In this document: positions 51,047 through 62,473 of the stretch, in pieces | Layout of the letters: each line of letters starts with the position of its first letter | Numbering within the stretch: position 1 is the stretch's first letter | NCBI RefSeq assembly: GCF_963662255.1 | Contig: NC_085051.1 | Span: forward strand, 55,467,101 to 55,531,100 | Direction: 5' to 3' | DNA length: 64,000 bases | From: Cinclus cinclus | Lineage: Eukaryota > Chordata > Aves > Passeriformes > Cinclidae | Position numbers and translations under genes: made by a program | Notes under the pieces: generated by a model | Told to the model about the DNA's origin: nothing | Seen by the model: the letters and a program-made list of their open reading frames with translations, nothing else | The model's database searches: none

Positions 51047-51105
51047 ATGGGACTTGAACTGGGTCTCCCATATTCTGGATCACACTTTAACCACCAAGTT
51101 GTAGG
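51047..51105 (-). mobile_element. tRNA-derived SINE head (A and B box) relic
   Basis: On the minus strand, TTGGTGGTTAAAG (51085-51097) resembles a pol III A box, and AGTTCAAGTCCC (51049-51060) a B box, with GGGAGACCC just before it. The spacing of about 24 bases is shorter than in a functional tRNA and close to MIR-type or reptile tRNA-SINE heads. No aminoacyl-stem pairing is seen, so this is not a tRNA gene. The roughly 400 bases downstream on the minus strand could be the SINE body, but I cannot assign a family. Confidence 0.55.
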
Positions 51106-54100
51106 ACAGAAAGGGGGATGGCCTCCACCTTTCCTGCATTATCTACCCCTTGTTTACTCAACGGTTTTCTGAGAGAAAACCCCTGGATTTTTAATTTGTT
51201 TTACCTGCATGAATAAAGGATTTATTTTTCTTCACTGTTCACTGTACCAGATAAACTAAACTGTCCACTGTCGACACAGGCCTGGAATTATGGACAGAGA
51301 AAAACAGAGCCAACCTTGAAAATCACTACTAAGTTCTGAAAATCATAGGTTAGAAAAACAAAACTTGAAACAGGTGATGGACATACTCATTGTTCATCTT
51401 CACACAAAATTGATCCCAATATTTATTGTAGTAAAAACTGCCAAAGCATCTTAAAAACAATAAAAGTATCCCACTGAAATCAAGCTGCCACTGCTTTTCA
51501 CCATTATACACCTTGCTCCTCCTATACCCCGCTATATTTTTGGATCAGAGGTTTAAAATCTAATATGTCACAGTACAGTAGGTGCCTGTTCTCTTACACA
51601 GCCCTAACATGCCAGACTGAAAATGATGCAATTTCAGGCACCATGAACAATTTCACTTGTCATTTTAAATATAACTTGTTACTGAATTAGGTGCCAGTTT
51701 TTCTCATTGGATCAATTAGCAACAGGGACAGAAAACTCATTCTCCAACTGTTAAATTGCAGAGAAGAATCCAGAAGCAAGTTACACATAATAAGCATTTC
51801 TTAGACCCCCATAACAGCAGCAGAGGGAGTAATTGCAGGATATCCCTCTGCCTGCAAATCTTCCTTTTTCCTGCCATGGAGATAGGCATTCATTAAATGG
51901 GTTTTTCAGAAGCGAAGGTGCCTTCAAATCCCTAGTTTAATGCTTTCATTGAGAAAAAAACCTACATGTTTCATTACAGAATGCCAATTCAAAATAAAAC
52001 GCATGATGCCATTTTGGCATGAAAATTTCTGTGGCAATCATTTCCAACAGGAGCAGACCCTACCAGTCACAAATATCTGTATGCTTGATGCTATACACAG
52101 CTCACTGCAGGGCATGGAAAGCAAATCCATTGCTTTTTTATATACCAGAAACATCTTCCCAGCTGCTAAACTTTTCAAAGCGATTTCCAAATTATCATTT
52201 TCTCTTTTAATAAAAGGGTCAAAATGAAATGTTCAATGAAATGAAAACACAGATGTGGCCAACATCTGGTCCAGCCTCTTAAGAGCTTATTTAAAAGCAG
52301 TAGCATCACGTGGCACAGCTCTGAGACAGCACAGATTTCTTCTGTTAGAAAAACAACCACTTTACTGCAGGGCACAGGCAAAAAATAAGTTGGTCATTAA
52401 AAACAACAACACTCCTCCCCTTCCCTCCAAATCCAGTTGTTAAATGAAAGGATCACCAGGAAGAGCTTAGAGCAAGGACCAGCCCACTCCATCCTCACCC
52501 AACATCTCTGTAGCAAGTGGAGGAGGACGGGCACTTCTAGAGCTTTCCATCAAGGTACTGAACATACTACCTAAAACCACCAATCATCCAGCCAGCTCCC
52601 CAAATCTTTAAAAAACAAGTCCCCCAAAGCCCTCCCTCTGCAGCCTTTTAATGTCTTTCCAACCAATTCCAGTAGACAATCAGACACCGGGGATTAGGTT
52701 TGTAAACCTGTAGGATTATTTACTGCTCTTGTCATTACTAAATACACACTATCTTTTCACACACCCTCTGCCCCTCTCCCTACCTCTGTGCAGCTAGTTA
52801 AATGTATACATAGTGCACTATTATGAGCACTTATTACAGAAGAATCATTCCACCCAATATATTTTAAACCCCACATTTTTAAAAACAGCCACGTGAAGAA
52901 TATGTTTTTCTGTTTCTATTACAGGAGGCAACACTATTTATTGCTCTGCCCAGATAAGAGGATTTCCTTACAGACAGAAATGGAGGCTGAACACTTCCCA
53001 GGAAATCCTCTAGAGCAGATATAACAGAAAGGCATTTGGTCCTCTGGTCCTGTGCAGCAAATACATCCTTCATCACACTGTTTCACAGCAAAGAGTTTAA
53101 ACAAAGTACCTTTCCACCTATTTGGCACAACATCAGACAATAAGCACTTCCAGTATTTAAGGCATACTTTGGGGCTAGAGCACGACAAAGTCTGAAAGGA
53201 GTTGGGAGATGCATTTTCAGCTACAAAAATCCTTAAGCAACAAACCAAACAACCTGAGCCAGAAACACTGGGATTGATTGCTGCTCTCCAGGGAGGGATT
53301 AAATCCAGTGGGAGCCACAGAAAGCTCCCGCAGACCCAATGGGCAGAAATGCTTTAACATCTCAAACTGATGAGCAATGCTGGTGCCACTTTGGGGAGCT
53401 GCAATGAGTGTGAAGGGAAGGCAGTGGCTTAGTGTCAAAAAAGGAACTGCACAACTGCACCAGGATATAACTGATCAGCTGATCAGAGGGGACACAAACC
53501 CATCTGGAGGGGGAGATAATAGATTTACTGAGGGGCGTGAAGGGAACAGTCATTAAGGGTGGGCAAAGGGCAGACAAAGTACTGTGGTGACCGTGCTGTA
53601 GGGACCAGGCAGGGAAGAGAAATGGATGTGAAAATGCTGCAGCAGCAGCCCGGGATGAAGTACAAGGATGGATAGGTATGCAAACGAACACACTGCACGT
53701 CAGGGTGTGAGCAGAGTCTGTGGGGCCATATGAGCAGAGAACACTGCGAGTTTCACTAACACAGGGCAGGAGCCTGCCTCTGGAGCAGGCTAGGAGGTAA
53801 TCCTGGCTGTTTCAAGCTGTTGCCAGCCCCATTGCTCCAGGTAAGGCACCTCTTTGTGCAATGCCAGCCTGCCCTGCCGTGTTCCCATCCCACAGCATGC
53901 ACCCTGCAGCTGCCAAGGGCTCCAGTTCCCCCAAATCATCTTCGACAGAGTAATCATGTGCTGTCACAGAAGAAGTATTCCACAAAAACAAAGCATAAGG
54001 ACAGAGCAAAATTAATTGCACTTGCTGACGAAATAAGGTCACAAAACACATGACGTGTATGCTCATATTTAAGAGAAAATGTTTTTTTACTTTATTGTAC

Positions 54101-56164
54101 CTGGAGCCACCTTGAAAATTACAGCCTACTCCTTCACAGTGCCAAATCGACACCAGGATTTAGGGCTGGTGGTGTACGGAGCACACGAGGCCATGCACAC
54201 AGCATAAAGATCAATGAAGTCTGTCACTTTATTATTTCCTTCTGCCAAGGCAAGGTTAAGGGGTCCTCTCTCCAGCCAAAGCCAAGTTTCCAGCCTGCTA
54301 GTTCCTCAGAGAAAGCAAACACATCACACCACAGAGAGCGAGGCCCCATCTTCCCAGAAACACTCATTCCTGCCGGAGAGGGATGGTGGGAAGCTCTGCC
54401 GGCTGCCCGGCAGGGCCAGGACACAGCCCTGCCTCTGCAAAGTGCCACTCTGCCACTGCCCAGCTCCTCACACTGCGACCACAACAAGGGTCAAGGCAAA
54501 GCCCAAAAGGGTGTAAATGAAGGGCAAAGAGGGAAAAGGCACAATTTAATAAAAAGTAAGAAATTCCATATACTCTACCATCGCAGCTGGGCAACGTCAG
54601 CCTGTACAAAAGCTGGGATGTACAAGCTCATCAGCTATTTCCTCACTCGTGTCTACTGAAAATAGGACTTTCTCACAAAGCAAAGCAAAGTAAACGCCAG
54701 GGCCAGCCCTGGCTGGTTTGCAGACACTGCATTGGGCTCATCTGCTGTAGGCAGATCTTCCTGCAGCATTGGGATCTAATGCAGCGCAGAACTAGAAACC
54801 CATCTTTGTAAGTGCCTGCATCCATTTCCCCACACTGAGACTCAAGCTCCAGATGCTCTGTCTGTACTGCACAGCTGAGTGACACCCAACAACCTTCCCC
54901 CATCAGCCACCTTCAGTGGTCTCAGAACCATAACCCCATCACAGGAATGGAATTTCAGATTTGTGTGCTTAATTATATATGGGAATAAATTATGAGGAAC
55001 ATTTTTCCTGCAGTCAGTCACTCAGAACTTTTACTAGATAGTGAACATATTTTTTATAAATTAAATTTAAATTTTGAAAAAATAAAAAACCGCCTAACCA
55101 CCAACCCTTCTGCTTTCCTGAGATCACATCCATACCGAAACAAACGCTATTGTTTCACCTCATAGTCCATGGAGGATCTAACCAAACCACATCCTCATAT
55201 TTTACATCCAGTTAGAGGTCTTGTCTAACAGACATAGAAACCTTTTAACTTAAAATTAATGCTTCAGAGAAACAGTTAATCTCTCCATTCTTTCCAGAAA
55301 TCCTTCCTGCAATATATAGTCTTTCAAAGCAGATAGCACAAAACCAGTCCAGCAATAAACAAAACCCTTCTGATTCTGAAGAATTTTCTTTGAAAAGGTA
55401 AGCTCATGTTCATTGAACTACATAGCAACATAAAAAGCCATTAAGAAAAAACCACTTTCAAACTCCCAAAATAAATACAGCTGAAAATTAGGCTTTTGAA
55501 CAGAAGAACATCTTGACACTGTCCTCAAAACCAGAAGCAGATGTTCTTCTTCTGGAATAACGTTCATGCTCCTGCAACACCTTTGGAAAACAATGAAAAA
55601 GAACATGGTTTATGCAACCTACTTGTTGCAACCTGTCGTTTCTTTCTGAGCTCACAACCCCACTGCCATGACTGCATGCTCAGAGAACAGCTGTTCCAAA
55701 CAGTATCAAAAGAGTTATCTTTTGCTGATGGAACCAATAATCAAATTGACTGATACTCACCCAGAAACATACTACCTAGCTACCACAAATTACATTTTTC
55801 AGTGCCAAACCCTGGAATTTGTAAGAGCGCCCATGCACATACACGAGTCTTCTCCAGCCTGTGATTTCTGCACCCAGCAGTGCCAAGACCGACCATGACA
55901 CTAGTACCAAAAGTGCCATACTCACACCTCAGCCTACATTCATACCTTCACCCCCTCCTGTCTGAACAGTTATGGACATAAAACTTTTTAAAACTAAAAC
56001 TATAAAAACATATTTCCCCTGCTTATTGTGCTTTTCCAGGCGATCACCAGTTCCCTGCTGTATTTTCCGCCTTTGCCTTTTATGCTGTTCTTGGCATCTT
56101 TTCTCCCCTTTCCCTTCCCCCAGCCTTCAGTCTTTTCGGTGCCTTCTGGCCTGTATATTCTGCA

Positions 56165-56175
56165 TTTTTTTTTTT
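56165..56175. repeat. Poly(T) run
   Basis: T homopolymer at the end of a pyrimidine-rich stretch (about 56035-56175). Confidence 0.75.
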
Positions 56176-56817
56176 AAATCTGTGCAGGGGGATCCAAGAG
56201 TAACAGTTTATACAAAGGGAGAGACCAAGGAGAAGAACTGATCAGCATCTCAATCAGCTCCCCTCTCCCAACCCCACCAGGTTATCTCTGGCAGAGGGCG
56301 AGGGCAGTCCAACACCCTGGAGAGCTGACAGCAAAAGCAGCTGTGCTCAGATCCCACTCAGCTCGCTTTCCCCATACTGACAGACCACTATGTAAAACAG
56401 CAAGAGCACTTTACACTCGAGCCAGCCCCAAAGGGAACAGCTGGCTTAATGTTTAAGTGCTGAAGCATCATTTCTGCAACTCGCCAGGTCTTGCTGTGGG
56501 TGCTAAATGCTCTGCTGTCTGTCCCTGCAAGCCCAGGGTCCTTGTCTGGCCAGTGCTCAGCCACCCCAGTACATGTTTTTTTGAGAAGTATCTCCTCCTG
56601 GAACCCCTCACATCAAATAAAACACAACGGTGAGCTCTGCACTACACAGAACTTAGAAGCAAATCCTAGAATTTTGCTTGGACTCCTATAGCTGGTTTTA
56701 TTTCTTAATTATGAATCAATTTCTGCTCCACTGGGAAAAAAAAATTAAATTTATACAGCCATGCAAGTATACAATATACACAACCTGATCTAGTGGGTGG
56801 CATCTCAGCCCAGAACA

Positions 56818-56862
56818 GGGAGGTTGAACTAGATGATATTCAAGGTCCCTTCCAATACAAAC
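56818..56862 (+). mobile_element. CR1 LINE 3' end fragment, plus orientation
   Basis: GGGAGGTTGAACTAGATGAT followed by ATTCAAGGTCCCTTCCAATA matches the forward CR1 3' terminus (GGTTGGACTAGATGATCTTTAAGGTCCCTTCCAACC). Only about 45 bases are recognisable. It is oriented opposite to BRF1. Confidence 0.85.
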
Positions 56863-58087
56863 TGCACCAAAGAGCTGCTCCAGGTCACAAACAGCCTACC
56901 AAAATAACTTACCCAGATGAGAAAGAAACTGAAATGAATTGCACTTTCCACTTACGACTTGTGTCTAGTCACCCTTACCATCTCTCAGCAAAGGTGGGAT
57001 TATTTCTACTCTGTTCTTTGAGGATCAGAGCTCATCTATGGTAGATTATAGACAACCTCAGCACCAGCCACCAGAAGCCATCCAGACTACAGAAATGCTT
57101 CAGGAGAAAACTATTAGCATTAAGACAACATCAAAATATAGAGTATGAAATTATATACCTAAGTCTTTATTTAGAGGAAAAAAATCAATTTGTGGCCTGG
57201 CCATTTACCACACTGTCCAGGTGGGCTGAATGGTGAGAAGCTGTTAAGTGAAAGAAAATTATTAGGTAAGAAATTTCTCATTTTGTTACCCAGCTTCTTC
57301 CTCCCTTCACTGCTAATGAGAAATAGCAAGCAGGGAATTACAGAGATGGAGAAAGAGAAGAAAAAAATTTATTCTTATTATTAAATAGAATAACAGGCAA
57401 GAGCAGAAGCTCCCCTATGAAAAGCAAGGTGAGAACCTGGCTCAAAGGAAATCCTCTGACACGGATGGGGACTGGACTCAGAGCAGGTACCAGGAAGAGT
57501 TTCATGTTACCAGGACCATCAGAGACATGGAGCAGAGAGAAAGGACACATAAGGACACCTGGTTCGGTGATCAGAATCACCAGTCGGGGTTCACAGACAT
57601 GGAAGTAGGAGGTACTTGGTTTGAATTCTTAAAAGGTGGCAGCTACAGAAATGCAGATCTGTGGTGAGACCATCAGTCATTATGCAGCAGAGACCTGCTG
57701 CCAGCGCAAACCGTATTTTAAAATAAAAATTGCAGCAGTTGCACTGTTTCTTGTTAGATGAAGTACAATCTTTTTGTCTCTGACCCTGCCTAATGGCTGA
57801 GAAACATGTAGGTGATAAAGTACTTCTCTATCTTGCTCTGGACCAAACAGAGCTCTTGTAGGAGCCCTGCTCCAGGGACCAAGGCAGCTCTGTGTCCATT
57901 CAGGCAACTATATATATGAAGCATATAAGGATGTCTGCAATCCAAAGTTTAGGCATTACCTGGGTAGCTCCAGGAGCACAGCAAGCTCCCTTGATCACCT
58001 GGCCACACTGCAGCCAGCACACAGTGTTGCAGGCAGCACAGCTCCTGCAGAAACTCCTTGGGAGGACAGGCAGGAGCTCCAACCCCC

Positions 58088-58113
58088 ACCTCCTCCTCCT
58101 CCTCCTCCTCTCC
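58088..58113. repeat. (TCC)n microsatellite
   Basis: About eight CCT/TCC units. On the minus strand this is a GGA/AGG purine tract. Confidence 0.9.
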
Positions 58114-59019
58114 CCATGTTTTAGTGACTGCAGTGAACCTTTTCCCAGATGCACACTAGACAGAGGAGAAGAATTTTAACATTTCGCCTGCAGCAGCTCT
58201 AAGGCCTTGGCATTTGGACAGACTGATCCATAAGCACAGCACAATTAGTATGTGTACTCCATATGCTTGAGATCCATCCATAACAGTGCTGGAATGCCCT
58301 CTGACACTGCAACTCTCCAAAAGAAGAAAGTCGTGGATAAGTTCCTGGAGAATAATTTGTCTTTTCCTGCAGGAACAGTGGGAAAAGGCACTTTGGTACA
58401 CAGGAGGTTTTGGTGGAGCTGGAGAAATAACCTTTCCCCAACAAAGCCCAGCAGCATGATTCACCTATAAAGCATGGAGCTGGCTTCAAAGCCAGCCTTT
58501 CAAGCTAATGGCTATCAGAAAGGCCAGCCATCTGCTTGTGCAACCTGTCCTTATGATTAATCTCAACATCTGACTTGTATATAAAGTTTATACACTAACA
58601 GGACTATACTTCATATGTCATTTTAGCTAAGTTCTGCATTGCTGATTTTACAGTTTCTCCTGTAAAGGAGAAAAGGAGGCCATCCTCTCCAGGTTACAGG
58701 CACACAAAGGACCCTGCTTAAATGTTGATTAGATGCACAGCAAAGCAAAGACTTCGGAGAAATTTTACTAAGACTCAAAAACCTGGTAAGCATTTCAAAG
58801 AGCCCACTGGAAAAAATAAGGTCCCACATCCACATGTAATTAATTCTTTATTCTCTACTTAACACGGTGCTGCAGAGGCAGAAAGTAACAAATCATGTCC
58901 CAGTCTCACATACACTGGAAGGATTCATGGATCTTTCTGCTATGCAGCCATTTTGTTGTACAGCATATGGCAGAGTATCGGAGTTGTTGTTCTTTAATTA
59001 ATTGAATAACGATACTTTC

Positions 59020-59110
59020 TGTGGAGCTCAACCCAGGTCCTCCATAACACACAGGATATGGCACCCATTCTCAGGAACATGACTACATGTCCACAGCCCA
59101 CTGGGAGAGA
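59020..59110 (-). mobile_element. Second possible tRNA-derived SINE relic
   Basis: The minus strand reads GAATGGGTGCCATATCC, then TTATGGAGGACCTGGGTTGA followed by GCTCC. The B-box-like GGGTTGAGCTCC preceded by GGACCT resembles both the relic at 51047-51105 and tRNA-SINE heads of amniotes. The A box is not clear. This is a weaker call than the first copy. Confidence 0.35.
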
Positions 59111-60332
59111 ATGATGTACTTGTCTTGTACCAGGTCATTTAAACACATTCAGCACCACAGGCAATACTAATTTCTCTGAAATCAGGAAAGTTGATTTTGA
59201 GTTAACGAAACCAGGGTTGTCTTCTGAAAGTAAGTTCTACATGACATTTTACTATTTTTTTTACAAAATCCCACCCGATCATGATTTTAAATTCAGATAT
59301 ACCATCCTCATCTATGGAATAGACTTTTATTTATATTTTATTTCTTTTACTTCTTTAGGTAAGAATAGATGTATTGTTCCTTATGCTAGTTTTAACTAGG
59401 CAAACTCTTTCCACAGCAAACTTTAGCGTCATGAGCTGTGCAGTGAAATAAGCCCAGGATAATGAGCTGACAGAAGGGACCAGTGAGGAAAGAGTTTGCA
59501 AGATGCACAGACAAAAGCCCTGTCTCCTGAAGGAGTAAGATTTTAAATCTTGCTAGCAAGATAAAGCAGAGAATACTAAAGTCCAGACAAAACACTCCCA
59601 TGCAATTCCCTTCACGCCATCAAAACCAACATAAAAATCATTAAATGCTAAAACAAAGCCAAGCAAAGGAACATTACTGTCAGCAACTGCCAACTGAAAT
59701 GAATGACCTGGGTTGAAAGTGTTTGCTGACTTAGCTACCAGTGGCCACAAAGGCTTCAGGGCTTGTGGCAGCAGAATGGTCTGTGGAACAGCTCGAACCA
59801 GGCACGTGGAGCTCAGCTCTGCTATCACCCCCAGGGAGGGCCTTTTGGGAGCAGAACCACCTGCACCCCTCCCTGCAAACCAGGAGTAACAGACCCAACA
59901 TCAGCCGAGTCACTATTTGTGGCTGCAATGGGAAAGAACCCAGGAATTCTGGCCTTTGGCCAGAAGAGGTTTGCAGGTCGATGAAAGCACCTGGCACCAC
60001 TGACAGGCACCAGTGTGGCTGTGCCAGGGCATCCCTGCATTTTCCCCACCATCTCCCACGGGAAATCCAGCAAAGGAGCACCCAGAGGCTGTGGAAGCAT
60101 GGATCCCAACATCTGCATCCACTAAAGTTTAATTCTCAAGGTGTTTCTCAGCTGCTACCAAGAAACAATTTCATCACTGCAGTGACACTGCAATCAACCA
60201 GCTCGGCTGACCAAAATGATGCATACAACTCACAGAATACTTTATTCTGCATTTTGCCCAAAAAGAGAGGACAGATTTGAACAATACAAGTCATCTAAAT
60301 CACAGCATTAATTGTGTTGGCACTTAAAACTT

Positions 60333-60349
60333 AAAAAAAAAAAAAAAAA
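60333..60349. repeat. Poly(A) run (17 bases)
   Basis: Uninterrupted A run. It could be a retroposon tail, but no body is identified. Confidence 0.85.
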
Positions 60350-61038
60350 GGAAATAAGAACAACAATTTCAGGCTTTTGTGTTAAATTTTAAACATTACA
60401 TTTTCCTTCACATTGTAGTAAAATCAACATCAAAAATCTTTGAGTGCAGTAAAGAGAATAAGGAAACTTGTCAATTTTTGAAGAATCAACAATTAATATA
60501 GCAATTAATTCAGAAGAGTGACTACATGATACTGTAGGGTTCCTTGTGTGTTCTATCCCAGTGATTGCTTAAGAAAATTTTAAGCAATGAAATGAAGTAA
60601 AAAATGTTCTGTTTATTTACTTTCCTAAATTACCAGCATTGCAAACTCCTGCTGGTTTTTGAAAGTCAGTCTGGGCTTTCCTAGATATATATCCTTATCA
60701 TAAAGATTCCACAATTGGAAATTAGTTTTTGTGACACTTAAGCCAAAAAGAAAATAGCTCTATTGCATCTGCAGAACCAAAAGCAGTAAATTGTAATAAA
60801 CATTCATCTTTGTCAGTGGCTCTCCAAACCAATCTGTTCAGCACGAAAGTACCATTTTTACACAGTTGCTTTATTACTACATAATTATTGATGGATCAGC
60901 CAAGTGCCCTCTCAAGGAAGACCAATCTTAAAAATGAGCTTGTTAAAAATTTAAGTGTAAACCTTGGGATAGAAACTAGCAGTTACGTTTCAACTGATAC
61001 AAACTTTTAAAGAGGAAAAAAAAATAAATTAGAGGGAA

Positions 61039-61068
61039 AAATGCTACATTTCGAAAAATGCTACATTT
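61039..61068. repeat. Short tandem duplication (AAAATGCTACATTT)x2
   Basis: AAAATGCTACATTTCG is followed by AAAAATGCTACATTTGA. The two copies share 14 bases. The duplication lies in intronic sequence. Confidence 0.75.
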
Positions 61069-62431
61069 GAGGCAGGAATGAAATTGAAGCAGACAAGAAA
61101 CTTTAATGTGATAGAAAGAAAGAATTGGGGACATCTGTACTGAGAATAAGCTGTAAGTAGCAGAGGAATTATCAATCTAGTGATGTGCCAGCTCTCTGTA
61201 TTTCAATTGCTTCACAGGCCATACCATAAAAATTGTTTGCAATGAAAGAAGTATGAAGCATCCCCAGATTTTATTGCTCCCAGTGATATTCCACCCCATT
61301 TATGTGTGTACACCAGCTGTAGCCTTTCAAGTACAACACTGTTTCATATTAGAACCTGTTTAAATTACCTGCCCACAAACATCGTTCGGTGTTCAAAATG
61401 CCTCACTGTTAAATTTTCTGTTTCAGTCAAAGTATTTCAAGAGTTTCTATCAAGCTTTCAAAGGCAAGGAAGTTTCATGCAGGTTTTCTGAAAGTCAAGA
61501 TAAAGCAATAAACTTTAAATTTAAAAGGAGGCTTTTCAGGAGAGAATTTGGTGTACCTTTTTGAATTCCCTCCCCACCTTGTTAAACCAAACTTCTTCAT
61601 TGCACCCAGATTCCTAAATGTTGCCTTTCAGGAGCTGAATTTCCAAGTATCAGCCTTACTCTCTAAAAAGACCCTGCATGTAAAGTGACCTCGGGCAAGA
61701 GCATATCTGAAATTGCCAATTCCAAGTCACTGATGGATTATATAACTTTTCCAACACTGGAACCTCAGCACAACACAAATGCCACTCTCAGCCTCCAAAA
61801 TACACATTCTTTGCTGCTGCAAAGACATGCTCTGAAAATGTTCCTCCAGCCCCAGATGAACTGGGGGAGCTGGTTCCTTTCCCCATGATTCAGCCCTATT
61901 TCCTCTCCTTCTGCTTCTCTCCCACCTTCCACTGCACCTGCCAAGGTGTCATTCCCTAACATACACCCATCAAAATAACCCTTCTATTAAAAACGCCTGC
62001 ACGAGCCTGTGACATTTTTGACAGACCTGGGTTAGGGAGGCAACTACATGTGCACTGATGTCAGCAGATAGGAGGGGGATGAGCCAGTAAGGAAGGCACT
62101 TCTTAATCTCAACCAACAGCACCCACAATATCCCATCATATCTGCTCTGTCTTAAACTGGAGGCCAAATCCAAACAGTGCAGTACAAAACAGGGAAAGAA
62201 CTTGAAACAGCAGCTTTGTGGTAGTCTTGCAGCAGCTACCAACCCATGAGACACAAAAGCAGGGGTCCCACTAACTGCAAAAAAAATCTGGCTTAAAGTG
62301 AGAAGAGAGACTTCATGGAAAAGCAACATCTCACTGAAATATGTCTTATTTAATGGAAGCCACTGACAGAACATAATACTGCCACCAGTGATATCATTTC
62401 ATGTTGGTAATATGCTGCTGCATTTCAGTAC

Positions 62432-62473
62432 CTGACTTTGATGGTACTGTGGATTTGCATTTTTCACTTTTAG
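62432..62473 (-). CDS. BRF1: Candidate BRF1 42-base exon upstream of the TBP-binding block
   Basis: On the minus strand an acceptor (TTACTAATTTCCAG ending at 62474) and a donor (TCAG|GTACTG) bound 42 bases. In the frame demanded by the next exon they read KSEKCKSTVPSKS plus a final G, giving the junction S-G-ETTGDGELDL. The end phase matches the exon at 48390-48451. Human BRF1 has a Ser-rich segment of similar length ending DASG at this place (ISSQSSDPKDAS, as recalled), but residue identity is low. The splice sites are fair, not strong. It may be the true exon, a lineage-specific cassette or a chance hit. Confidence 0.4.

Larger units (their letters stand above)
48452..62431 (-). other. Upstream BRF1 intron region (14 kb)
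   Basis: This is the sequence between the exon at 48390-48451 and the candidate exon at 62432-62473. It holds CR1 fragments at 49867 and 56818, tRNA-derived SINE relics near 51047 and 59020, (TCC)n at 58088, poly(T) at 56165 and poly(A) at 60333. GC-richer patches at 50.6-51.2 kb, 53.8-54.5 kb and 59.7-60.1 kb have several open frames, but I find no frame with matching splice sites and a recognisable product. If the candidate exon is wrong, the intron extends further right. Confidence 0.7.

Noticed and set aside
51047..51105. Functional tRNA gene
   Set aside because: A- and B-box-like motifs are present, but the spacing is too short and no acceptor-stem pairing or clear anticodon arm is visible.
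52934..53248. Minus-strand frame with plausible splice borders (TTTCAG ... GTACTT)
   Set aside because: The translation (CLKYWKCLLSDVVPNRW) does not resemble BRF1, and the phase link to neighbouring exons is not demonstrable.
57560..57640. Third tRNA-SINE-like B box (TTGGTTTGAATTC) on the plus strand
   Set aside because: The only A-box-like stretch lies about 50 bases away and the match is weak. Likely chance.
57900..58154. Minus-strand frame with clustered cysteines (SCAACNTVCWLQCGQ) and a possible donor CCCAG|GTAATG
   Set aside because: The spacing does not fit the BRF1 zinc ribbon (CxxC...CxxC with its known neighbours), which in any case should lie far upstream. The upstream part is just the translated (TCC)n repeat.
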